Assembly (NCBI GenBank): GCA_963790585.1
Contig: CAWBOY010000002.1
Coordinates: forward strand, 248,001 to 312,000
Reading direction: 5' to 3'
From: CAWBOY01 sp963790585
Lineage (GTDB): Bacteria > Planctomycetota > Planctomycetia > Gemmatales > Gemmataceae
Length of the DNA stretch: 64,000 bases
The position numbers were made by a program, and so were the translations under genes. Positions 48,655-58,021 of the stretch are shown piece after piece. The stretch's first letter is position 1; every line of letters starts with the position of its first letter. The notes beneath the pieces are model-generated. The model ran no database searches. It was not told where the DNA came from and saw only the letters and a list, made by a program, of their open reading frames with translations.

Positions 48655-51609
48655 ATGGAACTTCCGCCACTCGCACTTATTCGCGACGATCTCAAGGGGC
48701 TCATCAAAGGCGATCTGCTTTTTGACGATCTGTCCCGCGATCTGTATGCGACCGATGCATCGCTTTTCGAAGTGCGTCCACTCGGAATCGTCCTGCCGCG
48801 AGATGAAGCCGATCTGCAAGCCCTTGTTCGCTACGCCGCGGAGCACAATTTGCCGCTCATCGCTCGCGGCGCGGGTAGCGGAGTTTCTGGCGAGTCCCTC
48901 GGCGCGGGGCTAATCGTCGACCTGAGTAAGTATTTTCGGGCTATCGTGGCGATTGGACCAGACACCGTGAAGGTCCAGACAGGTGTGGTTAAACGCGATT
49001 TAGACACGGCCCTCGCCGCACATGGACGACGATTCGCTCCAAACCCTGCTCACGTTGAATGCACCATCGGCGGAATGGTCGCCACCAACGCGTCCGGTTC
49101 GAACGCCAATCGTTATGGCTACACGAGAGATCATGTCGCGTCGTTGCGTGCGGTCCTTGACAACGGAGATGCTCTCGAAATTGGACGATGTCCGAGATGG
49201 CCCGCGGCCGAAACGCAGCGAAGCGGCCGGCTCGATGACATCGTTTCGTCGACGATCACATTATTGGAGCAAAACGCAGAGCTTATCAGCCGATGTCGGC
49301 CACGGACCTTATTTGACCGTTGCGGCTACCTATTACGCGATGTGCTCGAACGCGAATCGCTAGACCTCGCGCGGCTTGTTAGTGGGAACGGAGGGTACGC
49401 TCGCGCTGCTCACCGAAGCGACCCTGCGCACAATTCCGCTGCCGGGGGGCCGCGCAGTGACCCTTCTCGGCTTCGCTAGTCAAGAGAACGCGTTGCGAGT
49501 TGCCCGCGCGGCCTTAAATGATGGACCGGTAGCATGCGACATTCTCGATCGGCGACTGCTTCGCCTGGCTAGCGGGTCATCGCCTGTCGTGGCGGAACTA
49601 ATTCCTGGAGCCACGGAAACGGTATTGATCGCTGAATTTGAAGGAGACTCATCGGCGGCCGCACTTGGGCTCGCAGCCGATTTCGCCGACTACGCCCGAT
49701 TTAGTGACCTCGGTGCCCAATTCGCGCGAACAGCGAGCGACACTGTCGGCATCGAGCACCTTTTGCTGGTGCGCAAGGCGTTGCTGCCGGGTCTATATTC
49801 GCTGCGTGGTCCGGTACAACCGCTGGCATTTATTGAAGATGTCGCGGTACCAATTGATGTGTTGCCGGAGTATCTTCAGCGGGTCCAGGCTATCCTCAAG
49901 CGCTACGACTTGATTTCATCGTGCCTGATTCATGTCGCCACGGGACAAGTGCATATGCGCCCATTTCTATCGGCGCGGACCCGTGAAAATGCGGCCCGCA
50001 TGTGGCAGCTTGCGGACGAAGTCCACGGCGTCGTTCTTGACCTCGGCGGCACGATCAGCAGCCGCCACGGAGTCGGGATCGCTCGCACCCCTTGGGTCGC
50101 CCGCCAGGCCGGGCCGCTTTATCCGGTTCTCCGTGAACTTAAGGCGATTTTTGACCCACGTCACATATTCAACCCAGGAAAGATCATTGCGCCGAAAATA
50201 GGCGCGATTGGTTGGCCGTTACGGCAGGTCGAAGCTAGTCGAGCCGAAACCGCGGAACCTCCAGCGCACCAGCGAGCGTCGCAGTTTCCTGCATTGGGCC
50301 CCTGAGGCACAGCTTTCGGAGGCGGCCGCATGCAATGGCTGCGGATCCTGCCGAACATCCGAAGCCGCCAAACGAATGTGTCCAATCTTTCGCGTGACAC
50401 ACGATGAAGCGGCAACCCCGCGAGCCAAAGCGAATTTGATGCGGCGAAATCCTTCAGGGCGACGGCGACCCGCGCCGTGCCGCCAGCGACGACGTGCGCG
50501 CGGTAGCTGACCTTTGCGTAAACTGTAAGATGTGCGCCAGCGAATGCCCGGCGCATATTCAAATACCCCGGCTCATGCTGGAAGCAAAGGCCGCCAACGT
50601 CGCCCGGCACGGTTTGAGTCGAATCGATTGGGTAATGGCACGCACCGAAACCTTTGCCCGACTCGGCAGCGCGCTCGCTCCAATCGCCAACGGTTTGTTG
50701 GAAAGTCACGTCGTTCGTTGGGTGATGGAAAAGCTTCTTGGGGTTTCGCGGCGTCGTCGATTGCCTTTTTTCGCAGTCAATAGTTTCCTGCGCCTGGCCC
50801 ATCGTCGAGGCTGGACGCGAAAGCCTCGCTCAGCGCGGCCTCGCGTGGCCTATTTTGTCGACATTTTTGCCAACTACATTGACCCATCGATTGCGGAGGC
50901 CGTCGTAGCCGTCTTGCACCACAACGGCATCGAGGTCTACGTCCCGCCCGGTCAAAGAGGCTGTGGCATGGCCCCGCTCGCTTGTGGCGATCTGGAGACC
51001 GCCCAGGAAACCGCGCTACACAACCTGCGTATTTTCGCTGACCTGGCGCGCGACGGCTACCCTATCCTGTGTTCCGAGCCGACAGCTGCCATGATGTTAC
51101 GTCACGACGCGCTGGACATTCTCGATGACCCCGACGCCCGCCTGATCGCTGCTCAGACCGTCGAGAGCACGGCGTTTCTTTGGGATTTGCATCAGCAAGG
51201 ATTGTTACGTACCGACTTCCAACGCATCGAAGCCTCAGTCGGACATCATGTGCCATGCCACCTCAAGGCGCTGGGTCGTGAACCCGCTGGGCCTGAGCTG
51301 ATGAGGCTAATCCCCGGCCTTACGGTACGCACGATCGACAAGAGCTGCTCAGGAATGGCAGGGACCTTCGGCCTCAAGGCAGCGAACTATAAAACTTCGC
51401 TGCTTGCGGGGCGTGCTATGCTTGAGGAATTGAGCCAGCCCGAGCTGGGTTATGGTTCCACTGAGTGCAGCACCTGTCGCGTGCAGATGGAACACGGCGC
51501 GAGCAAAAGGACTTTACATCCATTGCAATATCTGGCGTTGTCCTATGGGTTGCTGCCTGAAATCTGGCAGCGACTGAATCGTCCAATCGGTAGATCGGTG
51601 CTGCAATGA
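48655..51609 (+). CDS. Fused FAD-linked oxidase / Fe-S protein (GlcD-GlcF-like), at least three frame breaks
   Basis: About 985 residues when repaired. The ATG at 48655 starts a FAD-binding (FAD_binding_4) domain: LGIVLPRDEADLQALVRYAA, RGAGSGVSGESLGAGLIVD, HVECTIGGMVATNASGSNANR. The FAD-linked C-terminal domain follows (GTEGTLALLTEATLRTIPLPGG, SRHGVGIARTPWVARQAGPL, IFNPGKIIAPK). After that a two-cluster ferredoxin part (CNGCGSCRTSEAAKRMCP, CVNCKMCASECPAHI) and the Cys-rich CCG domains (CHLKALG, DKSCSGMAGTFGLK, CSTCRVQMEHG). Breaks lie near 49385, 50255 and 50440. The plan is that of bacterial lactate/glycolate-type dehydrogenases of the 'FAD/FeS' fusion group; the substrate is not evident. 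A MoaD-like gene overlaps its stop by 4 bases. Confidence 0.9.
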
Positions 51610-51851
51610 CAATCTTCGTGCGGATGTTCGCTGTTTGTCGTGATCTGGCTAACGCGTCGACGCTTGCAGTTGAATTACCCGAACCGGCGAATATCGCCGA
51701 CCTTCGTCACGAATTGGACACCGCTTGCCCCGCACTTCAGTCAATTCTGCCGCGCTGCGCTTTTGCGGTTTGTGATGAATGGGCGACCGATGAGACACGC
51801 ATCGAAGAAGGCGCTACAATCGCTTTGGTTCCGCCCGTGAGTGGAGGGTAA
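51606..51851 (+). CDS. MoaD/ThiS-like sulfur-carrier protein
   Basis: 81 residues starting at the ATG that overlaps the preceding stop (ATGA). The ubiquitin-like fold is visible (FVRMFAVCRDLANASTLAVE), and the protein ends PPVSGG, the double glycine that is activated and thiocarboxylated in MoaD and ThiS. MoaD supplies sulfur to molybdopterin synthase; here no moaE or moaB gene is near. Because it is coupled to the FAD/FeS oxidoreductase gene, it may serve that protein or a pathway linked to it. This is an inference from position. Confidence 0.85.
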   Translation: MTIFVRMFAVCRDLANASTLAVELPEPANIADLRHELDTACPALQSILPRCAFAVCDEWATDETRIEEGATIALVPPVSGG

Positions 51852-51865
51852 ACGCGGCACTTTCC

Positions 51866-51942
51866 TTAGAGCCTATCCGAAAAAGGGGCCAGACCCCCTC
51901 AAATTCAAGGGGGGTCAGACCCCTTTTTCGGATAGGCTCTTA
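51866..51942. repeat. Palindrome family D, minimal form (copy 3)
   Basis: Outer arms identical to the other copies (TTAGAGCCTATCCGAAAAAG ... CTTTTTCGGATAGGCTCTTA), then GGCCAGACCCCC / GGGGGTCAGACC and an 11-base loop TCAAATTCAAG, without the inner palindrome. It lies between the convergent MoaD and HEAT genes. It shows the outer unit can stand alone. Confidence 0.9.
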
Positions 51943-52050
51943 TTGTTGACGCGGCATTTTGCGGCGCCCTCGACTCACGACACTCCGAAAGCCAGAAGCT
52001 CGCCGGCGCGAAGGCTCACGCACCAAGATGCCGCGTCTCGGTTACGCGCC

Positions 52051-52468
52051 TCATGCAACCTGAGACGTCTGCGACTGGCGAACCCGTTCTAGCGTCCGGC
52101 CTGCGGCTTGCCTCACGCGCCAATCGGAGTCGCTCATGGCCAACAACAACGCTGGTGCCGCGGCGGCAGCGTCAAGCCCCATCTCGCCGAGCCCCATGAT
52201 GGCACGACGGCGGCACATCGACGTCACCATCGCTCATCGCTTCGATCAGGACGGGAACGGCTAAGTCGGCTCGGCCCGCGATGTCGCCGAGGGCCACCAC
52301 AGCCATTCGACGCACGTTTACCTCCGGATCCTTTACGAGTGACGCGAGCGCTGGCACTGCGGCTTGAGCCGCGTTTCCCATCTCACCGAGAGCGGCCGCT
52401 GCGCAAACACGGACACCAATATCAACAGCGCTCAATTGACTTACCAATGTGTAAATCTCGTCGTTCAT
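52051..52468 (-). CDS. HEAT-repeat protein (frameshifted)
   Basis: About 139 residues from the ATG at 52466-52468. Four HEAT/PBS-lyase-like units: GVRVCAAAALGEMGNAAQAA, NVRRMAVVALGDIAGRADLA, DVRRRAIMGLGEMGLDAAAA and DWRVRQAAGRTLERVRQ. One extra C near 52222 shifts the frame between the second and third; the corrected product ends at the stop 52051-52053. Such small repeat proteins bind other proteins; no partner is obvious. The start of the SNF2 gene lies about 185 bases away on the other strand (divergent). Confidence 0.8.
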
Positions 52469-52652
52469 GAGACCTCCCAGGCATCTCGGCGGAACGCTTA
52501 TCATACTCAATCGCTTCTCTTATCGGACGATTTCCCGGCACCCGTTCAACGATTCGCAGCCGTCGGAACTACCATTGCCCCATTTATCCCGTTAAAGTCT
52601 TCCCCCCACCTTACCCGAAGGATTAAATGCCTGACACCTTGGAGTCTACCTC

Positions 52653-54415
52653 GTGGATGAAGCGCCTCTCGTGGCTGATGAAGCCACGTTTCCGCCGTTG
52701 ACGGTGGCAACAATAAATCCGATTTTGTCGGTCGAAACGCGAGCGTATCCTCGATTCGACAAACCGATGGAGGTAAGCGTTCGCGCGGCCGGATTGCTGA
52801 ACACCTCCCCTTGGGTGCGCTCGCCGGGTCGGATGGCAATGGAGGTTACTACGCAAGGCTGGCGCTTTCCGGCGCCTGTCGATTTCGGCTCGGCGCCGCC
52901 GAAGCCTGAGCCTGAACAGCCTACTGCGCCGGCGGCAACGCGGATCATCAGCTTTTTAGGCGAACGGCCCGCGACGCATTTGAAGCCGCCGCGCGACAAC
53001 ATTATTTTCAAAGACCGCCTGCTTTATCTTCTGCAGCCGCCGCTCGAAGATCTTTTCGCCGGGCGCGAAATTGAATTGCCCTTTGAGCCACGGCCGTATC
53101 AGATCGCCGGCATCGCGTTCCTCATGCCGCGCGACGCTGCCCTGATTGCGGACGAAATGGGGCTCGGCAAAACAGTGCAGGTCATCGTGGCGATGCGGCT
53201 GTTGATGAAAGCGGGGCTCATCCAACGCGCTTTGGTGGTATGCCCGAAGCCGTTGGTCATCAACTGGTCGCGCGAACTGCGTCTGTCGGCCCCGACATGC
53301 CATTTGAAGTCATCGGCGGCGACCTCGATACCCGACGCTTTCTCTGGAATACATCCAAATGCCCTCTTAAATTGGTCAATTATGAATTGCTGACGCGCGA
53401 CATCGGTGACGGCACGGCGGCGGATGTGCAATTTGATTTGGTTGTTCTCGACGAAGCGCAACGGATCAAGACGAAGGAATCGAAAACCGCGCAAGCCGTC
53501 AAGTCGATCCGCCGCGATCGCAGCTGGGCGATGAGCGGGACGCCGATCGAAAACAAGATCGACGACCTCGTCAACATTTTCTCCTTCGTCGATCCGGAGC
53601 GCATCCCGCCGGATACGCCGGCGAACATGATTTCCTCGCTCACGAGCGAGTCAATTCTGCGCCGCACCAAGGAAGAAGTGGCCAAGGACATGCCGGCTCG
53701 GATCATTGTCGATCAAGAAATTGAACTGACGACGGCTCAGCGCAAGACATACGAACTGGCCGAGAAGGAAGGGATCGTCCATCTCAACGAGCTGGGCCAC
53801 ACCATCACCGTGCAACATGTCTTCGAGCTGGTGATGCGGCTCAAGCAGATTTGCAATTTCGATCCGCGAACCGGGCAGAGCGCGAAGCTCGAACAGTTGC
53901 TCGCCGACATGGAGGAAGTGGCCGCCAATGGCCGAAAAGCCATCATCTTTTCACAGTGGGTCGAGCCCCTGGAGCACCTGGCCGAGGCGCTCAAAGACTT
54001 TGGCCCGCTGCAGTATCACGGCAAAATTCCCCAGAAAGATCGCCAACCGATTTTGGACTGCTTCAAAAGCGATCCGAAAAAGAGCGTTATCTTGATGAGC
54101 TATGGCACCGGCAGCGTCGGCCTGAATCTCCAGTTCACGAATTATGTCTTCCTGTTCGACAGGTGGTGGAATCCGGCGATTGAAGACCAAGCGATTAATC
54201 GCGCCCATCGACTCGGGCAAAAAGACACGGTTTTCGTCAAGCGTTTCATTAGTTCGCAGACGATCGAAAACAGAATCGCGGAAATCCTCGAAAAGAAGCG
54301 GCAGTTGTTCAATGACCTGATCGCTCAAAACGGGCCGCCGTCGTCGTTGGGGTTGGACGAAGAGGAGATTTTTGGCTTGTTCAATATACAGGCTCGTCCT
54401 AAGCGAGCGGCGTAG
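52653..54415 (+). CDS. SNF2-family DNA-dependent ATPase/helicase (frameshifted)
   Basis: About 587 residues from the GTG at 52653, which has GGAG eight bases upstream. After a less conserved N-domain of about 150 residues come the motifs of the SF2/SNF2 core: DEMGLGKTVQVIVAMRLL (Walker A), LVVLDEAQRIKTKESKTA (DEAQ box, motif II), WAMSGTPIENKIDDL (III), KAIIFSQWVEPLEHL (IV), ILMSYGTGSVGLNLQF (V) and INRAHRLGQ (VI, arginine finger region). The frame changes once near 53285 between motifs I and II; the joined text fits the family. Such proteins remodel or translocate on double-stranded DNA; the specific role is unknown. No defence-type partner gene is adjacent. Confidence 0.92.
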
Positions 54416-54493
54416 TCGTTTCACGTTTCCGCGGCAGACAGAGCCCACCTGCCGTTTTTCCGCTCACTGGCCTCACCAACGGCCCTCGATATT

Positions 54494-55966
54494 ATGGGAG
54501 AGAGTAAAAATCGTCGCTTCCTCCGCCGCCAGCGAGACGCTCTCATGCATCTGGATTTGCCGCCGTCGTCGAGTCCCGAACCGACTTCGTATGGTTCTGG
54601 TCCCTGGTGGCGTGAGCTGAATAGTTATCACTGGTTTGTCCTCGTCGTCGCCGCCCTGGGTTGGCTTTTCGACACTATGGATCAGCAGCTTTTCGCGTTG
54701 GCGCGGGCACCGGCGATGAAAGCATTGGTTCAAGCCGCGCCGGGGGAGGAGCCGAAGTCTGTCGGCGATCGCCGTAATTTCTATGCCGCGATGTCGACGA
54801 CTATCTTTTTGCTTGGCTGGGCGACCGGCGGCCTTATTTTCGGCGTTCTCGGCGACAGGGTCGGTCGCGCGAAGGTGATGCTCTGGACCATTCTGCTCTA
54901 CTCCGCCTTTACAGGATTGAGCGCGCTTTCCTTTACGATCTGGGACTTCTCTCTTTACCGCTTCCTCACTGGCTTGGGCGTCGGCGGCGAGTTCGCCGTG
55001 GGTGTATCGCTAGTCGCCGAAGTAATGCCCTATCGCGCGCGCCCGTTCGCTCTTGGCCTGCTCCAAGCTCTTTCAGCCGTAGGTAACGTTTCTGCCGCAT
55101 TGATTACGATGGGCCTCGGCAATCTAGAGGAAGGCAAAGCTTTGGAAGAACTGGGTCGGTACACCGGCATCCAAGCACTTGGCAGTGCCTGGCGCGTAAT
55201 GTTTTTAGTCGGCATATTGCCGGCTTTGCTCGTCATCTTTATTCGCAGGCGATTGAAAGAACCGGAACGTTGGCAAGAAGTGGCCAAAAGCAGCGGCTCC
55301 AAAGCTCAACTCGGCGGCATAAAAGCCCTCTTCGCGGACCCACGTTGGCGCCGAAATGCCATCGTCGGCTTGCTCCTGGGTTTTTCAGGTGTCGTAGGTC
55401 TATGGGGCATCGGTTTCTTCATTTCTGATTTGCTGCGCAAAGTATTCCAAACCAAACTAAGCTCCGGCGACATTACTTTTTATGTCGGCGTCACGTCGAT
55501 GATGCAAAATCTCGGCGGTTTCTGCGGGGTCTATGCCTACAGCTATGCGACGCATTACATCGGTCGCCGCTGGGCTTTCGCTATTTCATTCGTGGCCGCG
55601 GGATTGTCGACGGCCGGTACCTTCTGGTTCATCTCGGACGTCAGCCATATTTTTTGGATGATACCCATCATGGGTTTCTGCCAACTCTCTCTCTTCGGCG
55701 GTTATGCGATCTATTTCCCGGAGTTGTTTCCGACGCGCTTGCGTAGCACAGGCACCTCCTTTTGCTATAACGTCGGTAGATATGTGGCCGCGTTCGGCGT
55801 GTTGATGCAAGGGGTCCTATCCGGCTGGCTGATGTCGTACTCCGGTCAGGATGAGAGCATGCCCCTTCGCTATGCGGGTGTGGCCATGTGTTCGGTGTTC
55901 CTCATAGGATTGGCCACGTTGCCTTTCGCTCCGGAAACGAAGGGTCAACCTCTGCCGGAAGAATGA
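54494..55966 (+). CDS. MFS transporter, sugar/aromatic-acid symporter-like
   Basis: 490 residues and twelve membrane segments. Motif A-type loops appear twice: GVLGDRVGRAKVMLW after helix 2 and a related YIGRRWAFAISF after helix 8; GVGGEFAVGVSLVAEVMPYRARP and IYFPELFPTRLRSTGTSFCYN are family D/sugar-porter or AAHS-like landmarks. The start at 54494 is uncertain; an ATG at 54545 (HLDLPPSS) would drop an unusual basic segment. The substrate cannot be predicted. Twenty-one bases downstream begins a small protein gene likely in the same transcript. Confidence 0.88.
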   Translation: MGESKNRRFLRRQRDALMHLDLPPSSSPEPTSYGSGPWWRELNSYHWFVLVVAALGWLFDTMDQQLFALARAPAMKALVQAAPGEEPKSVGDRRNFYAAMSTTIFLLGWATGGLIFGVLGDRVGRAKVMLWTILLYSAFTGLSALSFTIWDFSLYRFLTGLGVGGEFAVGVSLVAEVMPYRARPFALGLLQALSAVGNVSAALITMGLGNLEEGKALEELGRYTGIQALGSAWRVMFLVGILPALLVIFIRRRLKEPERWQEVAKSSGSKAQLGGIKALFADPRWRRNAIVGLLLGFSGVVGLWGIGFFISDLLRKVFQTKLSSGDITFYVGVTSMMQNLGGFCGVYAYSYATHYIGRRWAFAISFVAAGLSTAGTFWFISDVSHIFWMIPIMGFCQLSLFGGYAIYFPELFPTRLRSTGTSFCYNVGRYVAAFGVLMQGVLSGWLMSYSGQDESMPLRYAGVAMCSVFLIGLATLPFAPETKGQPLPEE

Positions 55967-55987
55967 GAATCAAGGGAGTTTTGCGAG

Positions 55988-56245
55988 ATGGCAGTCGATA
56001 TTCCGACCTGGATACGTGAGCGCGGCGGCGACCTTAAAGAGAGCAAGGATACCAATTCGTACCTGCTCTATTTCGCCGGTCAATTGCAATACCTTATCAT
56101 GCCTGTCCCCGCCGACGGCAAATTCGCCTGTCGGCTGACGCAAACGATCAACGGCAAGCGCCTCGATGGAACCACGACCTACCCGACCAAGGAAGCGAGC
56201 GTCGCCGGCGGGTTGGAGGAGCTTCGAGCGAAGCTCGGGTGGTAA
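55988..56245 (+). CDS. Conserved small protein, unknown function
   Basis: 85 residues, with GGGAG nine to ten bases before the ATG. Sequence: acidic/basic, DIPTWIRERGGDLKESKDT, NSYLLYFAGQLQYLIMPVP and an end EELRAKLGW. No membrane segment, no cysteine. It lies close behind the MFS transporter and may be co-expressed. I do not recognise the family. Palindrome A copy 2 follows. Confidence 0.7.
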   Translation: MAVDIPTWIRERGGDLKESKDTNSYLLYFAGQLQYLIMPVPADGKFACRLTQTINGKRLDGTTTYPTKEASVAGGLEELRAKLGW

Positions 56246-56260
56246 TCGTCATCGAGAACT

Positions 56261-56362
56261 GAGCCTGAAGCGTAAGCGAAGGGGCGTTACACCGACGAAA
56301 TCTCCTTCGCTTACGCTTCAGGCTCGGGAACACAAATGCTCTTCGCTTAAGCTTCAGGCTCG
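56261..56362. repeat. Palindrome family A, composite copy
   Basis: Arms 56261-56282 and 56304-56325 are perfect complements (GAGCCTGAAGCGTAAGCGAA...). A further right-hand arm at 56334-56362 matches copy 1 (657-685) exactly over 29 bases and has no left partner here, so the element is composite. It lies between the convergent small gene and the UPF0173 gene. Confidence 0.9.
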
Positions 56363-56370
56363 TCAATGGT

Positions 56371-57054
56371 CTAAATCGTTACCCACTCCCCCGCTTTAGG
56401 CAGAATCCCTTGCGTTTTCATCTCACTCTCCACGCGCTTGACCCATGCGGCGGCGTCCTGAACGATTAACGGAAACGTGTTGTAATGGATCGGCACCACG
56501 CTCTTCGGCGCGATCAACTTCACCGCCTGAAGTGCATCGTCCGGCCCCATCGTATAGTTGTCGCCGATCGGCAGTAGCGCGAGATCGACGCCTTCCGCGC
56601 CGATCATCTTCATGTCGCCGAACAATCCCGTATCGGCGGCGTCATAGACGCGCGTGCCGTCCTTGAACGTGATGTAAAAGCCACACGGATTGCCGCCATT
56701 GCTGCCGTCAGGTAATACCGAGCCATGAAACGCCAGCGTCAGCTTGACACGGCCGAAAGCGAAATCATGCGCGCCACCGTGCTGCATTCCGTGGGCCTTC
56801 ACGCCCTGTTTTTCGAGCCAAAGGCTGATCTCGTAATTGCAAATAACCTTGGCACCGGTGCGTTTGGCGATCGCAATCGTGTCGCCAACGTGATCGTCGT
56901 GGCCATGCGAAACCAAAATATAGTCCGCCTTAACGGCAGTCGCCGTCGTGGCGGCCGTTGGATTGCCGGTCAAGAATGGGTCGATCAAAACATTGCAGCC
57001 ATCGCTTTCCAGAAGGATGCAAGAATGGCCAAGCCAGCAGAGGCGAGTCGACAT
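56371..57054 (-). CDS. UPF0173/MBL-fold metal-dependent hydrolase
   Basis: 227 residues from the ATG at 57052-57054 (TRLCWLGHSCILLESDGCNV); the frame is open 22 codons further without family character. MBL-fold landmarks: ILVSHGHDDHVGDTIAI (HxHxDH), GMQHGGAHDF, HGSVLPDGSNGGNPCGF, YDAADTGLFGDM and VPIHYNTFPLI. It matches the UPF0173 family of proteins, of unknown physiological substrate, cytosolic, binding two metal ions. Its stop lies nine bases from palindrome A copy 2. Confidence 0.92.
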   Translation of the reverse strand: MSTRLCWLGHSCILLESDGCNVLIDPFLTGNPTAATTATAVKADYILVSHGHDDHVGDTIAIAKRTGAKVICNYEISLWLEKQGVKAHGMQHGGAHDFAFGRVKLTLAFHGSVLPDGSNGGNPCGFYITFKDGTRVYDAADTGLFGDMKMIGAEGVDLALLPIGDNYTMGPDDALQAVKLIAPKSVVPIHYNTFPLIVQDAAAWVKRVESEMKTQGILPKAGEWVTI

Positions 57055-57205
57055 GGGGTGTTGCTCCGATTGATTGCATTGTGCGCGCGACTGACACAAC
57101 AACTCGAGCACGTGCTCCAAGCCTACCGCGCTGTAAACCGCGGACGTCGTGGATTATACTTGAAATTGAATCTCGCACCAGAATTGAGCGGCTGGACGAA
57201 TCGCG

Positions 57206-58021
57206 CTACGCCATCGCCAGGCCCAACCAATAAAGAATTGTCTTCATCTCAAACGGCTTCAGTCCTGGTCTCAGCGAAAGTATCCGTGCCGCTATGCCAG
57301 CGAGGTGCGGCGCTGCCCAGGACGTCGCCGGTTCATTGGCGAATGGGCCGAGGTAGCCCCGGCTGTGGGCCTGGAATTCGATCTGCTCGCGGAGGAAATA
57401 AGCAAATTGCAGCGGTTTGTCGAAAATGTGCTTATCGACGGAAATCAAAGGCGGCGCGAAGACGGCTGGATAGCTGCGCGTCAGCGGATGGTCGTTATGA
57501 GCCGCGGCGAAGATCAGGACGTCTTTGTAATAAGCGTCCTCAATCGTGCGCTGGAATTGCTGTCGCTTGGGCACGGATTGCATTCGTTCCTCGGGCACTC
57601 CTAACGATAGGTTTATGACTTTGCAGCCCCAGACATCAATGGCATGTCGCAGCGCCCGTATGACGGATTCCACCTCGCAGCTACCACGCGGGCCGAAAAC
57701 GTCGGCGGAATAGAGCTTAATCCGTGGGGCGAGTGACAACAGGATGTCAGCAACCGTCGTGCCATGCGGGGCGCTTTGATGGCCGTCATAAGGGGACGGA
57801 TCTGTTTTTTCGGCGGTGAAGATGCCGCCTTCGATCCGGTCAATTTCTTGGCCCAATGCGTGATATTTACTCTCTAAGATCGACCGTTCCACGCCGCTGT
57901 CTATCAGGCAGACATTGACGCCTTTCCCCGTGGCGCACGGATCGTGCAGGATTCGCTCCGGCGTCATTAGCGCAAAGATCTCGGCGAAAACGTCGGCGGG
58001 CCGGGATGGCTGATCGCTCAC
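57206..58021 (-). CDS. Cytosolic subtilisin-like serine protease (S8)
   Basis: 271 residues starting with GTG at 58019-58021. The catalytic triad is complete: Asp41 in VCLIDSGVERS, His86 in PHGTTVADI and Ser234 in PATSWAAPHLAGIAA, with oxyanion Asn176 in FAAAHNDHP. There is no signal peptide or propeptide and no membrane segment, so the enzyme should work inside the cell. It is preceded on the same strand by a response regulator-GAF protein; a GTGA-type overlap (58018-58021) is obtained if one base is added near 58030. Subtilases of this cytosolic type occur in regulated or conflict-type gene pairs; the target is unknown. Confidence 0.9.
   Translation of the reverse strand: MSDQPSRPADVFAEIFALMTPERILHDPCATGKGVNVCLIDSGVERSILESKYHALGQEIDRIEGGIFTAEKTDPSPYDGHQSAPHGTTVADILLSLAPRIKLYSADVFGPRGSCEVESVIRALRHAIDVWGCKVINLSLGVPEERMQSVPKRQQFQRTIEDAYYKDVLIFAAAHNDHPLTRSYPAVFAPPLISVDKHIFDKPLQFAYFLREQIEFQAHSRGYLGPFANEPATSWAAPHLAGIAARILSLRPGLKPFEMKTILYWLGLAMA

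Noticed and set aside
42967..51942. Interpretation of family D as an invertible DNA segment
   Set aside because: The inner parts are inverted relative to each other only because the whole elements lie in opposite orientations; no recombinase gene or switching evidence is present.
52653..54415. SNF2 helicase as part of a phage-defence system
   Set aside because: Neighbours are a HEAT protein and an MFS transporter; no nuclease, methylase or other defence partner lies next to it.
606..56362. CRISPR array
   Set aside because: The repeats are far apart, palindromic and not regularly spaced; no spacers or cas genes.
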